A stretch of DNA of 64,000 nt. Origin: Ruicaihuangia caeni. GTDB lineage: Bacteria > Actinomycetota > Actinomycetes > Actinomycetales > Microbacteriaceae. The position numbers and the translations under genes were made by a program. The DNA is taken from NCBI RefSeq assembly GCF_029952955.1, contig NZ_JASATX010000001.1, positions 744,001 to 808,000 of the forward strand, in the 5' to 3' direction. The notes under the pieces are model-generated. The model was not told the DNA's origin. It searched no databases and saw only the letters and a program-made list of their open reading frames with translations. Below, in pieces: positions 1-9,006 of this stretch (positions within the stretch are counted from its first letter, which is position 1; each line of letters opens with the position of its first letter).

Positions 1-869
1 TTGCTGTTGACGCCGTCCTTGATCTTCTCGATGACGCGCTCTGGACCGACGAGATAGGGAAGCTCCGTCACGACGAGACCGGTCTTCCGCGCGGTGAGTT
101 TCTCGATCGACACTCGGGCTCGCGTTCGGAACGCGCCGCGGCCCGAAGCGTAGGCCTCGCGCACACCCTCCAGTCCGACGATGGTGCCACCGCTCGGCAG
201 GTCGGGCGCGGGCACGAACGCCATGAGCTCCTCGAGCCCGGCTTCGGGGTTCTCGAGCAGATGCCGGGCGGCCGCGATCACCTCGGCGAGGTTGTGAGGG
301 GCCATATTGGTGGCCATGCCGACAGCGATGCCGCTCGCCCCGTTGACCAGGAGGTTGGGGAACGCCGCGGGCAGGACATCGGGCTGCGTGAGCTGGTTGT
401 CGTAGTTCGGTACGAAGTCGACGACATCCTCGTCGAGTCCGTCGGTCATCAGGAGTGCAGCCGCATTCAAGCGAGCTTCGGTGTACCGGGAGGCGGCAGC
501 ACCATCGTCGAGCGACCCGAAGTTGCCGTGCCCGTCGACCAGCGGCACTCGCATGGTGAAGCCCTGAGCAAGCCGCACGAGCGCGTCGTAGATGGCGCTG
601 TCGCCGTGCGGGTGGAGCTTGCCCATCACCTCGCCGACGACTCGCGCCGACTTCACGTGGCCGCGGTCGGGCCGCAGGCCCATCTCGCTCATCTGGTAGA
701 GAATGCGGCGCTGCACGGGCTTCAGCCCGTCGCGAGCGTCGGGCAGTGCTCGCGAGTAGATGACCGAGTATGCGTACTCCAAGAAGGAGGTCTGCATCTC
801 CGTCGCTACGTCGATGTCTTCGATGCGTTCGCCGAGCACGGCGGATTCGGGTGTTTCGGCGGCAGTCAT
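1..869 (-). CDS. parC: DNA topoisomerase IV subunit A (ParC/GyrA family), N-terminal part, cut by window edge
   Basis: Type IIA topoisomerase breakage-reunion subunit, which decatenates and relaxes DNA together with a ParE/GyrB-type partner. The ATG is at 869 and the frame stays open to base 1, so the first 289 residues are present. Visible family motifs are [17 protein letters not shown] (about residues 41-57), the HPHGD element (86-90) in the quinolone-resistance region, and RYTEAR with the presumed catalytic Tyr129. Actinobacteria often carry a second GyrA-like gene at this locus beside sepH and dut, which favours parC over gyrA, but family similarity alone cannot fully exclude gyrA. Only 12 bp separate this start from the divergent phosphodiesterase gene. 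Confidence 0.88.
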   Translation of the reverse strand, partial: MTAAETPESAVLGERIEDIDVATEMQTSFLEYAYSVIYSRALPDARDGLKPVQRRILYQMSEMGLRPDRGHVKSARVVGEVMGKLHPHGDSAIYDALVRLAQGFTMRVPLVDGHGNFGSLDDGAAASRYTEARLNAAALLMTDGLDEDVVDFVPNYDNQLTQPDVLPAAFPNLLVNGASGIAVGMATNMAPHNLAEVIAAARHLLENPEAGLEELMAFVPAPDLPSGGTIVGLEGVREAYASGRGAFRTRARVSIEKLTARKTGLVVTELPYLVGPERVIEKIKDGVNS

Positions 870-887
870 AGGATTGCCAACATGTTA
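867..887. promoter_or_regulatory. Overlapping divergent promoters of parC and the phosphodiesterase gene
   Basis: On the plus strand TAGGAT (869-874) lies seven bases before the ATG at 882, the arrangement expected of a leaderless actinobacterial promoter. On the minus strand TAACAT (887-882) lies 12 bases before the parC ATG, leaving a leader of only a few bases. Each -10 box therefore overlaps the start codon of the opposite gene. This is inferred from sequence only; no -35 boxes are obvious. Confidence 0.5.
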
Positions 888-2006
888 CCGGCGCGGCATT
901 CCGAGCGGCTGCGTCTGGCCGATCTCCTTCCGGCGTGTCTCACCGCCATCGTCGATGGAACCGGCCCCCTGGCGGCACTCCCGGTGCGCAAAGCGGTCGT
1001 CGTCGTCATCGATGGGCTGGGCGCCGAGGCGCTGCAAGCGAGGGCGGGTCACGCGCGCACCCTGTCGCGTGCGCCGCGGCTCGAGCGCGCCGAGAGCGGT
1101 TTCCCGACCACGACGGCCGCAGCCCTCGCCTCGCTCACGACCGGCTCTCCCGCCGGCCAGCACGGCATGGTCGGCTATCGGGTGCTCGACCCGCAGCACG
1201 ACAGGATGCTGAACCAGCTCAACGACCTCGACCAGGTCGACCCGTCGACGTGGCAGCGCCGCCGCACAGTGTTCGCCGCGGCATCCGATCACCATGTCGC
1301 GCCGTTCGCGATCGGGGCGCGGAAGTTCGCCTCGAGCGCCTTCACCCGGGCGGTCCTTCGTGGGGCGCAGTATGCGGCTTCCGATTCGCTGCGAGGCCGC
1401 TTCGACGCTGCACGCGAACTCTTCGATCGCCACGACCGAGCCCTCGTCTACCTCTACATTCCCGAGCTCGACCAACTGGGGCATTCGTCGGGGTGGGAGT
1501 CCTCCGCCTGGCTGGAGCAGCTCGAAACGGTGGATGCGGAGCTCGACGGATTCTCGCGGCTGCTTCGCGCGGACGAGGGAATGCTCGTGACCGCCGATCA
1601 CGGGATGATCGACGTGCCCGCCTCCTCGCATGTGCTCTTCGACGCCGAGGCAGCACTCGTCGACGGCGTGCGCCATGTCGGGGGAGAGCCCCGATGCCTG
1701 CAGCTCTACCTCGAGCCGTGGGAGGACGCGACCGCCGTGGCCGAACGGTGGCGAAGCGCGGAAGGCGACCGCGCCTGGGTCGTCACACGCGAGGAGATCG
1801 TGCGGGCCGGCTGGTTCGGAGAGACGGATGCCGAGGTGCTGCCGAGAATCGGAGATGTGCTCGTCGCAGCACGAAAGCGTGTCGCGTACTACGACTCACG
1901 CGATGAGCGCTCGATGCGGGGCCGCTCGATGATCGGTCAGCACGGATCGCTCACCAAGGAGGAGCTCGAGGTGCCGCTCGCTCGTTTCGGAGCCTTCGCC
2001 GGCTGA
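882..2006 (+). CDS. Alkaline phosphatase superfamily protein (nucleotide pyrophosphatase/phosphodiesterase type)
   Basis: A 374-residue predicted phosphoesterase of the alkaline phosphatase/NPP superfamily. Metal-ligand and nucleophile motifs are visible: VVVIDGLG with Asp44, FPTTT at 74-78 (nucleophilic Thr), [11 protein letters not shown], and TADHGM with Asp239-His240. No signal peptide or membrane segment is apparent, so it is probably cytoplasmic. The frame stays open upstream to 261, but that stretch is antisense to parC. The ATG at 882 fits both homologue-like N termini and the TAGGAT promoter seven bases upstream. The substrate cannot be told from sequence. It is convergent with sepH. 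Confidence 0.8.
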   Translation: MLPARHSERLRLADLLPACLTAIVDGTGPLAALPVRKAVVVVIDGLGAEALQARAGHARTLSRAPRLERAESGFPTTTAAALASLTTGSPAGQHGMVGYRVLDPQHDRMLNQLNDLDQVDPSTWQRRRTVFAAASDHHVAPFAIGARKFASSAFTRAVLRGAQYAASDSLRGRFDAARELFDRHDRALVYLYIPELDQLGHSSGWESSAWLEQLETVDAELDGFSRLLRADEGMLVTADHGMIDVPASSHVLFDAEAALVDGVRHVGGEPRCLQLYLEPWEDATAVAERWRSAEGDRAWVVTREEIVRAGWFGETDAEVLPRIGDVLVAARKRVAYYDSRDERSMRGRSMIGQHGSLTKEELEVPLARFGAFAG

Positions 2007-2043
2007 CGGTGGGCAGCGATCGCAGGCGACTCCCGGCCGGAGG

Positions 2044-3171
2044 TCAGGCGGGATCGTCGTCGGATCGTGCGCCGAACACGATCTCGTCCCAGCTCGGCAT
2101 GGCGGCGCGGCCCTTGCGAGGACGCTGCGGGGCAGAAGGCTCCGCCTCGGTCTGTTGCGGCAGCGGCTGGGTCTGAGTGCGCACATTGGGGTCTGAAGCG
2201 CTCGCGGAGGGCGTTTCCCGGGCGTCGGCCGGTTCAGTGACGCCTTCGCTCGCTCCGAATTGATCGAGAGCGACTTCGACGAGACGGATGCCGCGGCCGG
2301 GCGACGATTCGCTCGGCTCCGGCTCGTACTGTGCTGCCTCTCGCTCTCCGCGACGTCGGCGGAGCGCTTCGAGCAGATCCGCGGTTTGGCCGGGAGTCGC
2401 GGTCGAGGCGCTTGGCACCTCCCGACGTTCTCCGAGCCGTGCGACCGCAGCGTGCTGCGGGCGCGTCGGCTCCGGGGGCAGTGCTACCGGCTCGATCGTG
2501 ACGGCGCCGTCGCTCTCGTGGCGTGTGACCGCGAACGCGGCGCTATCGAACCGGGTCTGGTCGGTTCCACGATCGTCCGCGCCGACCGCCCGCAGTCGGG
2601 GGATGAGCATGTCGGGTGCCGGGCCCTGCTGCGAGAGAGCTGTGGCGTCGCTGTTCAGCGGAGCGAGCGCCGACTTCCGGGGCTCGAAACGCCAACGCGC
2701 GTCGTGCTCGATCGTTTTGACCGTGAATGACAGCTTGACGACCCAGCCCTCTGGTTCCTTCCAACTCGACCAGCGCGGCTGCTCCGCAGACATGTGGTTG
2801 AGACGCTCCGCGATGACGCTCCCGAACGTCGGCCCTTCGCCGAGGGGCTCCGAGTCCTCCGCAGTATGAACCGGCACGGCCAGGGCGGACTCGACGATGT
2901 ACTGACGCTCAGCGATGACGGGCGTCTCGAAGCGCTGCACGTACTCGATCGGCGCACCGGTGAGGTCCGCGACCTCTTGGCCCGAGAGCCCGCTGCGGAT
3001 GTGGGCTTGGATCTCCCGTGGCGAGACGTTATGCGACGGGCGTGGAATCGGTGAAGCCTGCTTCAGGCGCGAACGCAGCGTTTCATCGACCGCGAGACGG
3101 AATCGGGTGCCTTCCTGCGAGGTGAGCAGGAGTGAGCCGTCTTCGGCTCCGATGACTCTGAGGTCTTGCAT
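2044..3171 (-). CDS. sepH: Septation protein SepH (DUF3071)
   Basis: A 375-residue actinobacterial cell-division regulator. SepH is known in Streptomyces and mycobacteria to bind FtsZ and stimulate its assembly. The conserved DUF3071 N terminus starts MQDLRVIGAEDGSLLL and contains a helix-turn-helix-like stretch around residues 49-90 (SPREIQAHIRSGLSGQEVA). A long low-complexity, acidic and proline-rich linker follows, ending in the conserved C-terminal element MPSWDEIVFGARSDD. A GGAGGA Shine-Dalgarno sequence lies just before the ATG at 3171. Position between parC/phosphodiesterase and dut is the usual actinobacterial context. Confidence 0.9.
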   Translation of the reverse strand: MQDLRVIGAEDGSLLLTSQEGTRFRLAVDETLRSRLKQASPIPRPSHNVSPREIQAHIRSGLSGQEVADLTGAPIEYVQRFETPVIAERQYIVESALAVPVHTAEDSEPLGEGPTFGSVIAERLNHMSAEQPRWSSWKEPEGWVVKLSFTVKTIEHDARWRFEPRKSALAPLNSDATALSQQGPAPDMLIPRLRAVGADDRGTDQTRFDSAAFAVTRHESDGAVTIEPVALPPEPTRPQHAAVARLGERREVPSASTATPGQTADLLEALRRRRGEREAAQYEPEPSESSPGRGIRLVEVALDQFGASEGVTEPADARETPSASASDPNVRTQTQPLPQQTEAEPSAPQRPRKGRAAMPSWDEIVFGARSDDDPA

Positions 3172-3365
3172 GCTGGCGTGTCCTCCGGCTGGGATCGTCC
3201 CCGAAAGGATCGCATGCGATCCGCCTCAGACCCGGGAATACGGCGGGCGCGCCGTGAGTTCACCCCTGCAGCAGAACGCGCCGTCAGGCCGTTTTGCAAA
3301 TGCATGCGAAGTGATGCAGACTGTGCCCGCCCTATTGCAGGCCAGTGATCAAGAAGTGGATGGGA

Positions 3366-3659
3366 ATGGCAACCGACTACGACGCCCCGCGCAAGAGCGA
3401 CGACGAATCCGAGTCGATCGAGGCGTTGAAGGAACGCGTGCCCGACAAGATGTCGGGGGTTGTGGATGTCGATGACGCCGACAACCCGGGCAGCTTCGAA
3501 CTCGCGGGCCAAGACCTCTCCGACGTCGAGCTCGACGTCGTCGTTCTGCCGCCGCAGGCCGATGAGTTCACCTGCGTGAACTGCTTCCTCGTGAAGCACC
3601 GTTCGCAGCTCGACCACGAGACCGACCTCGGACCGATTTGCAAGGAGTGCGCGGCCTGA
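3366..3659 (+). CDS. DUF4193 family protein, small zinc-ribbon-like protein
   Basis: A 97-residue acidic protein of the actinobacteria-specific DUF4193 family, function unknown. The N terminus MATDYDAPRKSDDESES is the conserved family start, which is why the ATG at 3366 is preferred to in-frame starts at 3345 and 3360. The C terminus has two Cys pairs (CVNC and CKEC, about 30 residues from the end) that could bind one zinc ion. It lies between divergent sepH and convergent DUF3093. A perfect inverted repeat overlaps its stop codon and probably terminates transcription. Confidence 0.85.
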   Translation: MATDYDAPRKSDDESESIEALKERVPDKMSGVVDVDDADNPGSFELAGQDLSDVELDVVVLPPQADEFTCVNCFLVKHRSQLDHETDLGPICKECAA

Positions 3660-3670
3660 TCCCAGGCCGC
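3651..3670. terminator. Bidirectional terminator hairpin between DUF4193 and DUF3093 genes
   Basis: GCGGCCTG (3651-3658) and CAGGCCGC (3663-3670) form a perfect 8-bp stem with a 4-base loop. It overlaps the stop codon of the plus-strand gene and lies just past the end of the minus-strand gene. There is no long T run on either side, as is common in high-GC genomes. Confidence 0.55.
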
Positions 3671-3674
3671 TCGT

Positions 3675-4121
3675 TCAGGCCGCGGTCTTCGCTCCGGCGA
3701 TCGCCGCGGCCACTTCCTCCGGACGCCGGGTCGACAGCAGCCAGTACGGCACGGGGTCGTGCTCGTCGAGCACCTCGACGCGCACGACGGGCGACACCCA
3801 GCCCCGCACCATCAGCCAGGCCCGTGCATCCAAGCCGGGACCGCGCTCGTGTGTCGCTTCGTCACCGTAGAACGAGCGCACCTCGCCCGTGAGCGAGATG
3901 GGGATCCTTGCGCTGCCGGCCCGGAGTTCGTCTGGGGCGACCTCGATGGTGGGGGAGGCGGCGATGAGCAGCACGACGCATCCGGCATAGAGCACCACGG
4001 CAGTCGCCACACCGACACCAACGTTGATCGGCATGAAGAGCAGGATCGTGGCTGGGATGACGAGCGCGCAGGCCAAGTAGATCCAGGCGCTTGGCCACAG
4101 GCGTTCTCGGTAGAGCGTCAT
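3675..4121 (-). CDS. DUF3093 domain-containing membrane protein
   Basis: A 148-residue protein of the actinobacterial DUF3093 family, function unknown. Two adjacent hydrophobic segments lie at about residues 13-30 and 34-55, followed by a roughly 90-residue soluble domain ending YWLLSTRRPEEVAAAI. The layout suggests a small inner-membrane protein with one cytoplasmic domain. It is divergent from dut, and DUF3093 genes typically neighbour dut and sepH in this phylum, which supports the call but not a function. Confidence 0.85.
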   Translation of the reverse strand: MTLYRERLWPSAWIYLACALVIPATILLFMPINVGVGVATAVVLYAGCVVLLIAASPTIEVAPDELRAGSARIPISLTGEVRSFYGDEATHERGPGLDARAWLMVRGWVSPVVRVEVLDEHDPVPYWLLSTRRPEEVAAAIAGAKTAA

Positions 4122-4182
4122 ACGGGTATTCGACCAGATCTAGCTGAACGCTGCTCGGCAGTGCGCCAAGCCCCTCCTGCAC

Positions 4183-4188
4183 TAGCCT
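4183..4188 (+). promoter_or_regulatory. Leaderless -10 box of dut
   Basis: TAGCCT lies six bases before the GTG at 4195. No Shine-Dalgarno sequence is present between them, so the transcript probably begins at or next to the start codon. Confidence 0.5.
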
Positions 4189-4194
4189 CGATGC

Positions 4195-4662
4195 GTGACA
4201 GAAATCGTCGATGTGCTCTTCAAGGGCTCGCACATGCCGGAATACGCCCACCCGGGCGATGCCGGCGCCGACCTCATCTCGACCGAGCGGCTCGTGCTCG
4301 CGCCCGGGCAGCGGGCGCTCGTGCCGACAGGCTTGTCGATCGCACTTCCCGAGGGCTTCGCCGCGTTCGTCGTGCCGCGCAGTGGACTCGCGGCGCGGCA
4401 TGGCATCACGGTGGTCAACAGTCCAGGCACCGTCGACGCCGGCTACCGAGGCGAGATCAAGGTGACACTGCTGAACACCGACTCCTCCGAGCCCTACACG
4501 GTAGAGCCCGGCGACCGCATCGCGCAGCTGATCGTCATGCCGGTGCCGCGCGTGCGCTTCGTCGGGGTCGATGAGTTGCCCGAGAGCGTGCGAGGCGCGG
4601 GAGGGTTCGGCTCGACCGGCTACGCCTCGGCGGCCTCGGCACAGACTGGAGACACTGCATGA
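4195..4662 (+). CDS. dut: dUTP diphosphatase
   Basis: A trimeric dUTPase (155 aa) that hydrolyses dUTP to dUMP and pyrophosphate, keeping uracil out of DNA and feeding dTMP synthesis. The five family motifs are present in order: HPGDAGADL (motif 1), PRSGLA (2), NSPGTVDAGYRGEI (3), DRIAQLI (4), and the C-terminal P-loop-like GGFGSTG (5). The length is normal. It starts with GTG at 4195 and is probably translated from a leaderless mRNA. It overlaps the next gene by ATGA, so dut, DUF3710 and DUF3159 look like one operon. Confidence 0.95.
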   Translation: MTEIVDVLFKGSHMPEYAHPGDAGADLISTERLVLAPGQRALVPTGLSIALPEGFAAFVVPRSGLAARHGITVVNSPGTVDAGYRGEIKVTLLNTDSSEPYTVEPGDRIAQLIVMPVPRVRFVGVDELPESVRGAGGFGSTGYASAASAQTGDTA

Positions 4663-5294
4663 ACGACACCCCGGAGCAGGCGCTCGAGCACGAGGACCTT
4701 CCCGTCGAGCACTCGAAGTCGGCGCCGGAGGACCGCAGCGTCGCGGGCCCGCTCGACGCCGACGAGGCCAACGCGGTCCGACCCTACGTCGACCTTGGCG
4801 GCGTGAAGATCGTGCCGCGGCCCGAGTTGCAGTTGAGGCTCGAGGTCGAAGAGGGCACCAAGCGAGTGGTCGCCGTGGGGCTGGACTACGCGGGCTCCAC
4901 TCTTCAGGTGCAGCCCTTCGCCGCACCCCGGTCGAGCGGGCTCTGGCACGAGATCCGTGCGCAGATCGCAGATCAGATCGCGAAGCAGGGCGGCAAGGCG
5001 ACCGAGCGCGAGGGCACCTTCGGCCCGGAACTGCTCGCCGAGATCCCCATCGTCGCCGGCGGCAGCGAGACCGGCCGGCGCATCGCCCGCTTCATCGGTG
5101 TCGACGGACCTCGATGGTTCCTCCGCGGTGTCATCGCGGGAGAAGGCGCGGTCGACGAGCAGGCTGCCGAGAAGATCGAAGACCTCTTCCGCAGCATCGT
5201 CGTCGTGCGCGGCAACAGCCCCATGCCTCCCCGCGACCTCATCCCACTGCACATGCCGGCGACGACTCCCGGCGCGGTGGGCGAGACGGAGTGA
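4659..5294 (+). CDS. DUF3710 domain-containing protein
   Basis: A 211-residue protein of the actinobacterial DUF3710 family, function unknown. It has an acidic, variable N terminus (first about 40 residues), then a conserved soluble domain with GLWHEIRAQIADQIAKQGG and GVDGPRWFLRGVIAG. No membrane segment or catalytic motif is recognisable. The start overlaps the dut stop codon (ATGA), indicating translational coupling. Co-occurrence with dut is a stable actinobacterial gene neighbourhood. Confidence 0.85.
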   Translation: MNDTPEQALEHEDLPVEHSKSAPEDRSVAGPLDADEANAVRPYVDLGGVKIVPRPELQLRLEVEEGTKRVVAVGLDYAGSTLQVQPFAAPRSSGLWHEIRAQIADQIAKQGGKATEREGTFGPELLAEIPIVAGGSETGRRIARFIGVDGPRWFLRGVIAGEGAVDEQAAEKIEDLFRSIVVVRGNSPMPPRDLIPLHMPATTPGAVGETE

Positions 5295-5304
5295 GCGTTC
5301 CAGC

Positions 5305-6027
5305 ATGACCGCCGAGCCCCAAGGCACCGGTAGCGAAGCGAGCACGCCGGAACAGGTCGCCGCCGCGCTGGAGACGGCTGCGCGCAAGTCCGGCATCGCC
5401 AAGGTGGAGCCGGGCGAGGCCCCTTCGGCGCGGGCTCTGCTCGCGGCTGTAGGCGGAGTGCGGGGACTGATCGAGACGATCGTTCCCGGCGCGATGTTCC
5501 TCGTCGTGTACACGCTGAACTCGGAACTGGTGCCGTCGGTCGTCGCTCCGTTCGTCGTGGCGCTCATCTTCGTCGGCATCCGCCTCGTGACCCGCACACC
5601 GGTGAGCAGCGCTATCGCAGGCGCGGTCGGTATCGCGCTCTCTGCCGGCGTTGCGCTCATGTCGGGCCGCGCAGAGGACAACTTCGTGCTGGGGTTCTTC
5701 GTCAACGGCGGCGCGATCGTGCTGCTGCTCGGGAGCCTGCTGGTGCGGTGGCCGCTGATCGGACTGATCATGGGAGCACTGTCCGGCGATGCACTCCAGT
5801 GGCGTGAGCAGAAGGCGAAGTACCGGGTCGCTGCCGTGACGACTCTGCTCTGGACGTGCGTCTTCGCCGCTCGCTTGATGGTGCAGCTGCCGCTCTACTT
5901 CACATCGCAGACCGAAGCGCTTGCGGTCACCAAGCTCGTGATGGGCGTGCCGCTCTACGCGGCGACGCTGTGGATCACGTGGCTGCTCGTGCGCCGCGCG
6001 TACGAGCGTGTGGCGGCGGCCGACTGA
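5305..6027 (+). CDS. DUF3159 domain-containing membrane protein
   Basis: A 240-residue integral membrane protein of the DUF3159 family, function unknown. A polar N terminus of about 45 residues precedes roughly six hydrophobic segments grouped in pairs, with conserved-looking stretches GGVRGLIETIVPG and GLIMGALSGDALQWREQ. The ATG at 5305 is chosen because the upstream extension of the frame lies inside the DUF3710 gene. It is the third gene of the dut operon, 10 bases after the preceding stop. Confidence 0.85.
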   Translation: MTAEPQGTGSEASTPEQVAAALETAARKSGIAKVEPGEAPSARALLAAVGGVRGLIETIVPGAMFLVVYTLNSELVPSVVAPFVVALIFVGIRLVTRTPVSSAIAGAVGIALSAGVALMSGRAEDNFVLGFFVNGGAIVLLLGSLLVRWPLIGLIMGALSGDALQWREQKAKYRVAAVTTLLWTCVFAARLMVQLPLYFTSQTEALAVTKLVMGVPLYAATLWITWLLVRRAYERVAAAD

Positions 6028-6040
6028 CGTGCTCGGCTGC

Positions 6041-6065
6041 TAAGATTTATCTCGACATCAAGATA
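6041..6065 (+). promoter_or_regulatory. acnA promoter with overlapping MarR-type palindromic operator
   Basis: TAAGAT at 6041-6046 is a good -10 box. Immediately downstream, 6048-6065 is an 18-bp imperfect palindrome, TATCTCGACATCAAGATA, with one mismatched pair outside the centre. ATCTTGA/TCAAGAT arms resemble sites of MarR-family regulators such as the aconitase regulator TamR; that assignment is from memory and is an inference. A repressor here would cover the transcription start. Confidence 0.55.
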
Positions 6066-6185
6066 TTTCATCGATGGATGCCGTCCGGCTCCTGGGCGCG
6101 TCGGCATTCGCGGGAATAGGCTTGAGGGTGCTGAGCCGGCAGGGCTGCAGGTGCCATCGGGACTACGTCAGCAAGGGAGACATCA

Positions 6186-8996
6186 GTGTCCGCAATCAAC
6201 AGTTTCGGCGCGAAGGACACCCTGCGCGTCGGTTCCACCGACTACGAGGTGTACCGGCTCGACAAGGTCGCCGGCTACGAGCGGCTGCCGTTCAGCCTGA
6301 AGGTGCTGCTGGAGAACCTCCTCCGCACCGAAGACGGCAAGAACGTCACCAAGGAGCAGATCCAGGCTCTCGGCTCGTGGGATGCCGCGGCCGAGCCTGA
6401 CACCGAGATCCAGTTCACCCCCGCCCGTGTGGTCATGCAGGACTTCACCGGTGTTCCCTGCATCGTCGACCTCGCCACCATGCGCGAGGCGATGGTGGCC
6501 CTGGGGGGCGACCCCGAGAAGATCAACCCGCTGGCACCTGCTGAGCTGGTGATCGACCACTCGGTCATCGCCGATCTCTTCGGCACTCCCGACGCGCTCG
6601 AGCGCAACGTCGAGATCGAGTACCAGCGCAATGGCGAGCGCTACCAGTTCCTCCGGTGGGGTCAGACCGCGTTCGACGACTTCAAGGTCGTCCCCCCGGG
6701 CACCGGCATCGTGCACCAGGTCAACATCGAGCATCTGGCCAAGGTGACCTACACGCGCACTGTCGACGGCGCGCTGCGCGCGTACCCCGACACCTGCGTG
6801 GGCACCGACTCGCACACCACCATGGTGAACGGGCTCGGCGTGCTGGGCTGGGGCGTGGGCGGCATCGAGGCAGAGGCGGCGATGCTCGGCCAGCCCGTGT
6901 CGATGCTCATTCCCAAGGTCGTCGGGTTCAAGCTCAAGGGTTCTATCCCGGCCGGCGTGACCGCGACCGACGTCGTGCTCACGATCACAGACATGCTTCG
7001 CCGGCACGGTGTGGTGGGCAAGTTCGTGGAGTTCTACGGCGAGGGCGTGGCCCAGGTGCCCCTCGCGAACCGCGCGACGATCGGAAACATGAGCCCCGAG
7101 TTCGGTTCGACTGCGGCGATGTTCCCCATCGACGACGTCACGCTCGACTACCTGCGGCTCACCGGGCGGAGCGAGGAGCAGGTCCAGCTCGTCGAGGCGT
7201 ACTCGAAGCTCCAGACCCTCTGGCACGACCCCGCGGTCGAGCCGGTCTTCAGCGAGTACCTCGAGCTCGATCTCGGCACCGTGGTGCCGTCGATCGCGGG
7301 CCCGAAGCGTCCACAGGACCGCATCGAGCTCACGAACGCGAAGACGCAGTTCGAGCACGACCTCACCAACTACACGACCGTCGTTCACGATCTCGTCGAC
7401 CTCGAGGTGGCGGAGTCGTTCCCGGCATCCGACCCGCCCGGAAACACGCCCGAGAACGAGCACAGCGAGCACGTGCACACGCATCGCAGCCACGCCCCGA
7501 AGACGGTGTCGCAACCGGTTGACGTGCACCTGGCGACGGGCGAGCAGTTCGTCATCGACCATGGGGCGGTCACCATTGCGGCGATCACCTCGTGCACGAA
7601 CACCTCGAACCCTTCCGTGATGCTCGCGGCTGGCCTGCTCGCACGGAACGCGGTGAACAAGGGCCTGAAGGCCAAGCCCTGGGTGAAGACGACGCTCGCG
7701 CCGGGCTCGAAGGTCGTCACCGACTACTACGAGAAGGCGGGACTGACCGACGACCTCGAGGCCCTCGGCTTCTACACGGTCGGGTACGGCTGCACCACCT
7801 GCATCGGCAACTCGGGCCCGCTGGCCGACGAGATCTCGGCTGCGGTGAACGAGCACGATCTCGCCGTCACCGCAGTGCTGTCGGGCAACCGCAACTTCGA
7901 GGGGCGCATCAACCCCGATGTGAAGATGAACTATCTCGCCAGCCCGCCGCTGGTGATCGCGTACGCACTCGCCGGTTCGATGAACTTCGACTTCGAGCGT
8001 GATGCGCTCGGCACGGATGCCGATGGCAATGAGGTGTACCTCAAGGACATCTGGCCCGACGCCTCCGAGGTGCAGCGCACGATCGACGAGTCGATCGACA
8101 CCGACATGTTCCGCACCCAGTACGCCTCGGTGTTCGACGGCGACGAGCGTTGGCGGTCGCTGCCCACGCCGGCGGGCTCAGTGTTCGAGTGGGACGCGGA
8201 GTCGACCTATGTTCGAAAGCCTCCGTACTTCGACGGCATGACCCTCGAGCCCACTCCTGTGCGGGACATCACCGGCGCACGGGTGCTGGCGAAGCTCGGC
8301 GACTCGGTGACGACCGACCACATCAGCCCCGCTGGGTCGATCAAGGCCGACAGCCCGGCCGGTCGCTACCTCACCGAGCACGGAGTCGACCGCAAGGACT
8401 TTAACTCCTACGGCTCGCGCCGCGGCAACCATGAGGTCATGATCCGAGGCACATTCGCGAACATCCGCCTGAAGAACCTGCTGCTCGACGGCGTCGAGGG
8501 CGGCTACACGCGTGACTTCACGCAGGCCGACGGTCCGCAGTCGTCGATCTACGACGCTTCGGTCAACTACCAGGAGCGGGGCATTCCGCTCGTGGTGCTC
8601 GGCGGCAAGGAGTACGGTTCGGGATCCTCTCGCGACTGGGCGGCCAAGGGCACCAGCCTGCTGGGCGTGAAGGCGGTCATCACCGAGAGCTTCGAGCGCA
8701 TCCACCGTTCGAACCTGATCGGAATGGGCGTCGTGCCGCTGCAGTTCCCTGCAGGCGAGAGCGTCCAGTCGCTGGGTCTCGACGGCACCGAGATCATCTC
8801 GATCTCGGGGCTGGAGGCGCTGAACGAGGGCGTCACCCCGAAGACGGTGCGCGTCGTCGCAGAGCCGAGCGAGTTCTCACCGGCCGGCAAGCAGACCGTG
8901 GAGTTCGACGCCGTCGTGCGCATCGACACTCCTGGTGAAGCCGACTACTACCGCAACGGCGGCATCCTGCAGTACGTGCTCAGGAGCCTCGTCTAG
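6186..8996 (+). CDS. acnA: Aconitate hydratase A
   Basis: The TCA-cycle aconitase (936 aa), a monomeric [4Fe-4S] enzyme interconverting citrate and isocitrate. Cluster cysteines are visible in [13 protein letters not shown] and [14 protein letters not shown], and the C-terminal swivel domain carries [14 protein letters not shown] His-rich insert lies at about residues 418-440 ([11 protein letters not shown]). The start is GTG at 6186, 4 bases after an AAGGGAGA Shine-Dalgarno sequence. The long 5' leader contains a palindrome that may bind a MarR-type regulator. The gene is followed closely by dxs (10 bases), suggesting read-through. Confidence 0.96.
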   Translation: MSAINSFGAKDTLRVGSTDYEVYRLDKVAGYERLPFSLKVLLENLLRTEDGKNVTKEQIQALGSWDAAAEPDTEIQFTPARVVMQDFTGVPCIVDLATMREAMVALGGDPEKINPLAPAELVIDHSVIADLFGTPDALERNVEIEYQRNGERYQFLRWGQTAFDDFKVVPPGTGIVHQVNIEHLAKVTYTRTVDGALRAYPDTCVGTDSHTTMVNGLGVLGWGVGGIEAEAAMLGQPVSMLIPKVVGFKLKGSIPAGVTATDVVLTITDMLRRHGVVGKFVEFYGEGVAQVPLANRATIGNMSPEFGSTAAMFPIDDVTLDYLRLTGRSEEQVQLVEAYSKLQTLWHDPAVEPVFSEYLELDLGTVVPSIAGPKRPQDRIELTNAKTQFEHDLTNYTTVVHDLVDLEVAESFPASDPPGNTPENEHSEHVHTHRSHAPKTVSQPVDVHLATGEQFVIDHGAVTIAAITSCTNTSNPSVMLAAGLLARNAVNKGLKAKPWVKTTLAPGSKVVTDYYEKAGLTDDLEALGFYTVGYGCTTCIGNSGPLADEISAAVNEHDLAVTAVLSGNRNFEGRINPDVKMNYLASPPLVIAYALAGSMNFDFERDALGTDADGNEVYLKDIWPDASEVQRTIDESIDTDMFRTQYASVFDGDERWRSLPTPAGSVFEWDAESTYVRKPPYFDGMTLEPTPVRDITGARVLAKLGDSVTTDHISPAGSIKADSPAGRYLTEHGVDRKDFNSYGSRRGNHEVMIRGTFANIRLKNLLLDGVEGGYTRDFTQADGPQSSIYDASVNYQERGIPLVVLGGKEYGSGSSRDWAAKGTSLLGVKAVITESFERIHRSNLIGMGVVPLQFPAGESVQSLGLDGTEIISISGLEALNEGVTPKTVRVVAEPSEFSPAGKQTVEFDAVVRIDTPGEADYYRNGGILQYVLRSLV

Positions 8997-9006
8997 GGTT
9001 TCTCGA

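Noticed and set aside
2260-2957. Open frames antisense to sepH
   Set aside because: High-GC shadow frames with no family similarity; sepH is clear on the other strand.
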